A stretch of DNA of 64,000 nucleotides from positions 1 to 64,000 of the forward strand of contig CAZHTS010000019.1 of assembly GCA_964535315.1 (NCBI GenBank), given 5' to 3'. The stretch is from CAZHTS01 sp964535315. GTDB lineage: Bacteria; Chloroflexota; Anaerolineae; Anaerolineales; Anaerolineaceae. A program made the translations under genes and the position numbers. The notes below the pieces were generated by a model. That model did no database searches. It was not told the DNA's origin and was given only the letters and a program-made list of their open reading frames with translations. Within the stretch, counting starts at the first letter, position 1; the number at the start of each line of letters is the position of its first letter. Shown here piece by piece: positions 60,818-64,000 of the stretch.

Positions 60818-61797
60818 TCGTACCGGATCCTCGGGTCTACCCAGGCCAGGGCAACATCGGCCAGGAGATTCCCAACCAGCAAGAGTACGGTCATAAACAG
60901 CAGCAATGCACCGGCCAGGTACATATCCTGCGAGGTAAGCGCCCGCAAGAACATGGGCCCGACGGTGGGAATATTCAAAACGACGCCAATGATGATCGAA
61001 CTGGAGATCATCTTGGGGATCTGCATGCCGAGCACGCTGATCATGGGGTTGATCGCCACGCGCACGGCGTATTTATTGAGCACGATTTTTTCTTTGAGAC
61101 CCTTGGCGCGGGCAGTGGTGATGAACTGCTGGCCGAGAACGTCCAGCATGCTGCCGCGCATGATGCGGATGAGTTCGGCGGTACCCGCCAGCCCCAGGAT
61201 GAGCACCGGGGCCCACAGGTGGTTGAGCAGGTCGAGCAGTTTGGCCAGGCTGAAAGGCGCTCCCTCCATGCCCGAGGAATACAGCCCGCTGGCCGACATC
61301 CCCACCACCAGGGACATAAAGACCATATAAATCAACGCCAGCAAAAAATCGGGAACGGACAGGCCCAAAAAACCAAACAGGGTAAAGAGATTGTCGCCCC
61401 AAGAATACTGGTGAGTGGAGGAATAAATGGCAATCGGAATGGATATCACCCACATCAGCAAAAGCGCCAGCCCGGAAACGGCGATGGTAAACAACAAACG
61501 GTCGGCGATCAGATCCCAGACCGGGGCGTTCCACTCGAGCGAGTAGCCAAAATCGCCGACCGCAAAACCGGAAACCCAGCGGAAATATTGCACGATCAAG
61601 GGCTGATCGAGACCGTAACGCATCCGCAACGCTTCCATCGCCTGGGCGTCCTGTCCACCCCCGGTGGCGGCCATGTCGGCCTGCAGCGAGGTCATAAAAT
61701 CGCCGGGGGGAAGCTGGATGATAATGAAGGTGACGATCGACACCACAATCAGGGTCGGGATCATCCCTAAAACGCGCCGGATAATGTAACTGAGCAC
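60814..61797 (-). CDS. ABC transporter permease, DppB/OppB type
   Basis: A 327-residue permease with six helices; it starts SYIIRRVLGMIPTLIVVSIV in part and has the EAA-like loop TTARAKGLKEKIVLNKYAVR and the C-terminal ALAWVDPRIRYE that is the family hallmark. A GTG at 61797 with GGAGG at 5 nt is the best start; the frame continues upstream to 61857 without support. Confidence 0.92.
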   Translation of the reverse strand: MLSYIIRRVLGMIPTLIVVSIVTFIIIQLPPGDFMTSLQADMAATGGGQDAQAMEALRMRYGLDQPLIVQYFRWVSGFAVGDFGYSLEWNAPVWDLIADRLLFTIAVSGLALLLMWVISIPIAIYSSTHQYSWGDNLFTLFGFLGLSVPDFLLALIYMVFMSLVVGMSASGLYSSGMEGAPFSLAKLLDLLNHLWAPVLILGLAGTAELIRIMRGSMLDVLGQQFITTARAKGLKEKIVLNKYAVRVAINPMISVLGMQIPKMISSSIIIGVVLNIPTVGPMFLRALTSQDMYLAGALLLFMTVLLLVGNLLADVALAWVDPRIRYE

Positions 61798-61872
61798 GAG
61801 AGCCTCCGGTATGGAGAGCGGGCAAGGCCCGGCCCAAGACACAGGCCTTGCCCACAACCAACAATCAATACG

Positions 61873-63909
61873 TTACTGCTCGAAGTAGAAGTGGCACGGA
61901 TCGAGGGTGCCGGGGGCCATGTAGATCCAGTCGGTGGTGAAGTTCTCTGGAACGTTCTTGAAGTTGTTCTTGACTACCACCACGTTGGGCACCATGCCAA
62001 CCGTACCCAGGGCCATAGCGTTGTCCATCGACCACTTGACCAGTTCTTTGGCGATCTTGAGCTGTTCTTCGGGATCGGTCGAGGTCTTGAACTTGTCGTA
62101 GAGATCCATGGCCTTCTTGATGTCATCCGGCGGTTTCTCGCCCAGCTTGCCGCCGCTCTTGTACCAGGTGCCGTAAGCGGGAGCAGCCCAGGAGCGCTCG
62201 TCGAAGGGGAAGACCCAGATTGGGTCGACCATCGGGTCGATGGCGCGGCTTTCCGTCCAGGTGGAAATCTGCACCTCGTTACCGGTGGCGCGCGGCCAGT
62301 AGACATCCCGGTTGAGCAGTTTGAGCGAGACGTTGACGCCCACCGCCTTCCAATAGGAGACCACCAGCTGCAATTCGTCGGTGGTGCCCTTTTCCCAATC
62401 CATACCTTCCATGGTGATCTCGAGCGGCTTGCCGTTCGGCAGGGTGCGCATACCGTCAGCGCCCTTCTTCAACCCGATCTCATCCAGCAGCGCCTCGGCC
62501 TTGGCCGGATTGTACTCGGTGAAGGACTGGGACAGTTCTTCCTGATAGTAAGGAGAATCGGGCACCACGGTGAAGGAGCGCGGCTGGCCCAAGCCCAGGT
62601 AAGAGACCTCGTTGATCTCGGTGCGGTCGATGGCCATCGACATGGCCTGGCGGAACTTGAGGTTCTGGAAAACGGCGCGCAGATCCGCGTCGGCGATGGA
62701 TTGGTTGAAGTAGTAAGCCACCTTCGAGGGGATGGCGTCCGGCCAGAGCAGAATCTTGTAGCCGTTCTTGGCCTCGTTTTCCTTGAAGACCGGGTAGTTG
62801 GCCAGGCTCATGCGGCGGAACTGGAAGTCGATCTCGCCGTTGATGGCCGTCAGGTTGAGGGCCTGGGGATCCTCAAACAGGGTGAGGGTGATCTGATCGA
62901 TGTAAGGAAGCTGGTTGCCTTCCGGATCGGTCTTCCAGTAATACGGGTTGCGGGTGGCGACCAGGCGGGTGGCGCCGGCGCTCCATTCGGTGATCTGCCA
63001 GGCGGTCATCACCGGGCGTTCGATGTTGTAATCGAAGGATTTATCTTCGAAGACCTTGTAATCCTTGAGTTCCTTGTTGTACTTGGGGTGGAACTGCTCG
63101 AGGTAATGGCGCGGGGCGAAGAAGCCAAAGCGCTCAAAACCCAGCGGCCACTGGTTGCCGTGGAAGGCCAGGCCAACGCGCTCGGCCAGACCGTTGGGGG
63201 CGTCGAACTTGAGTTTGATGGTGGTGTCGTCGATCACTTCGAGTTGCATCGGCTTGCCGTTGACCACCCATTCGGTGTGCGGCCCGGCGGGGGTGATGTT
63301 CTTGTCGTTTTCGATATCGTCCCACCAGAAGGTGATGTCGGCGGTGGTAAAGGGTTTGCCGTCCGACCACTTCAGACCCTTGCGCAGGTAGAGGGTCAGC
63401 TCTTTGCTATCGGCAGACCACTCCCATTTTTCGGCCAGGCCGGGCTGGATGGGATCCTTGGGGGAACGCGGCCAGCGCAGGATGGTCTCGTATACGTAAC
63501 GGCCAAAGGCGTGGAAGTCCTTGATACCGGTGAAACCACCTCGCCAGTTGCCGCCGTACTTACCGATGCTCTCGATCGGCTGGACAACCAGGGGGTTCTC
63601 GGGTAAACGCTGTTCGACAGCCGGCAGCTTTCCGGCCTTGACCATCTCGGCCAGTTGCGGCGCTTCGGCATATTTGGCCGGCTTGGCAGCCGGCTCAGCC
63701 GGTTTGGTGGCTTCAGCCGCAGCCGGGGCCTGGGTGGGCTCGGGCGCCTTGGTGGGTTCGGGTGCAGCCGGGGCCTGGGTGGGCTCGGCCGCAGCCGGGG
63801 CTTTGGTAGGCTCAGCCGCCGGGGTAGGCGGGACGGCGGGGCCGCAGGCCGTCAACAGCATAGCGGCCAGGATAAAGAGCGACAACAGCACGTGCAATTT
63901 TTGTTTCAT
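61873..63909 (-). CDS. Extracellular solute-binding lipoprotein, family 5 (DppA-like)
   Basis: A 678-residue lipoprotein: lipobox LLTAC (Cys22), a 70-residue linker of repeated Ala-Pro-Thr-Lys/Gln units, then an SBP family 5 fold. Family marks include LRKGLKWSDGKPFTTADITF (about 190-209) and QAMSMAIDRTEI. It is larger than peptide-binding members, as for cello- or xylo-oligosaccharide binders of Thermotoga. It heads the operon and gives the transporter its specificity. AGGAG precedes the ATG at 63909 by 11 nt. Confidence 0.93.
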   Translation of the reverse strand: MKQKLHVLLSLFILAAMLLTACGPAVPPTPAAEPTKAPAAAEPTQAPAAPEPTKAPEPTQAPAAAEATKPAEPAAKPAKYAEAPQLAEMVKAGKLPAVEQRLPENPLVVQPIESIGKYGGNWRGGFTGIKDFHAFGRYVYETILRWPRSPKDPIQPGLAEKWEWSADSKELTLYLRKGLKWSDGKPFTTADITFWWDDIENDKNITPAGPHTEWVVNGKPMQLEVIDDTTIKLKFDAPNGLAERVGLAFHGNQWPLGFERFGFFAPRHYLEQFHPKYNKELKDYKVFEDKSFDYNIERPVMTAWQITEWSAGATRLVATRNPYYWKTDPEGNQLPYIDQITLTLFEDPQALNLTAINGEIDFQFRRMSLANYPVFKENEAKNGYKILLWPDAIPSKVAYYFNQSIADADLRAVFQNLKFRQAMSMAIDRTEINEVSYLGLGQPRSFTVVPDSPYYQEELSQSFTEYNPAKAEALLDEIGLKKGADGMRTLPNGKPLEITMEGMDWEKGTTDELQLVVSYWKAVGVNVSLKLLNRDVYWPRATGNEVQISTWTESRAIDPMVDPIWVFPFDERSWAAPAYGTWYKSGGKLGEKPPDDIKKAMDLYDKFKTSTDPEEQLKIAKELVKWSMDNAMALGTVGMVPNVVVVKNNFKNVPENFTTDWIYMAPGTLDPCHFYFEQ

Positions 63910-63988
63910 GTTGACATTTTCTCCTGAGGAATCAAAGGACGAACGACCGGCAACATCTTTGCAACGCCTGAAAAAATTTTGGCAGAAA

Positions 63989-64000
63989 ATCACCTCCTTT
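63989..64000 (-). other. Strong Shine-Dalgarno-like sequence at the window edge
   Basis: AAAGGAGGTGAT on the minus strand is a long match to the anti-Shine-Dalgarno end of 16S rRNA. It lies 80 nt upstream of the binding-protein ATG and has no well-placed start codon except a GTG inside it. It may be a remnant or a leader feature. Confidence 0.3.

Noticed and set aside
1..64000. tRNA, rRNA, prophage, insertion sequence or origin
   Set aside because: No transposase, integrase, phage structural gene or recognisable RNA gene was found on reading both strands; small RNAs without hallmark structure could be missed.

Overview
The window reads as a GC-rich chromosomal segment of a free-living, polysaccharide-degrading bacterium, most likely a Chloroflexota (Anaerolineae-type) organism. 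This placement is inferred from gene content and style: lipoproteins with Pro/Ala/Thr-rich linkers, LplABC-type and Dpp-type sugar transporters, a Thermotoga-like UxaE tagaturonate epimerase, a giant cyclic beta-glucan synthase, and fused LacI-kinase-receiver-AraC regulation. No rRNA, tRNA, CRISPR array, phage or insertion sequence was seen.

Region 1 (1-17.4 kb) is envelope and stress housekeeping. It holds a PDZ/trypsin-like lipoprotein, a DUF2807 lipoprotein, a small cluster around a Dps ferritin, a PAS-GAF histidine kinase with its OmpR regulator, a DUF1059 protein, a tandem universal stress protein coupled to an 8.7-kb cyclic beta-1,2-glucan synthase, and a SIMPL protein. A gap of about 600 bp (17.4-18.0 kb) carries two copies of a structured repeat.

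Region 2 (18.0-33.9 kb) is a pectin/unsaturated-uronide locus. On the minus strand, in transcription order, it runs LplB-type permease, LplC-type permease, binding protein, GH4, GH105/88, GH28, esterase, KDG kinase, KDPG aldolase, an IolB/KduI-family isomerase and KduD. A divergent fused regulator (LacI-like sensor, histidine kinase, receiver, AraC) faces it. The catabolic enzymes lack signal peptides, so oligogalacturonides would be taken up and cut inside the cell to pyruvate and glyceraldehyde-3-phosphate.

Region 3 (33.9-43.9 kb) is mixed: pheA and ilvE in a translationally coupled pair, preceded by what looks like a transcription-attenuation leader (strong promoter, a peptide of 34 residues rich in Ile/Val/Leu and Phe/Tyr codons, an antiterminator candidate and a terminator). 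It also has a ComEC-like metallo-beta-lactamase protein, a tandem pair of membrane paralogues, another multi-spanning membrane protein, a second histidine kinase and a glycine-rich RRM protein.

Region 4 (43.9-63.9 kb) is one unbroken minus-strand run of 17 genes with tiny gaps or 4-nt overlaps. A Dpp-type oligosaccharide/peptide transporter (binding protein, B, C, D, F) is interleaved with an SGNH esterase and four divergent uroporphyrinogen-decarboxylase-fold (MtaA-like) proteins. UxaC, UxaE, a LarA-family nickel-pincer epimerase homologue, an SDR, a HAD phosphatase, 6-phosphogluconate dehydrogenase and a PPi-type phosphofructokinase follow. There is no UxuA mannonate dehydratase here. The gene order suggests a hexuronate route through mannonate and gluconate into the pentose-phosphate pathway. 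This route, with the unexplained set of methyltransferase-like proteins, is the most promising candidate for an undescribed system in the window.
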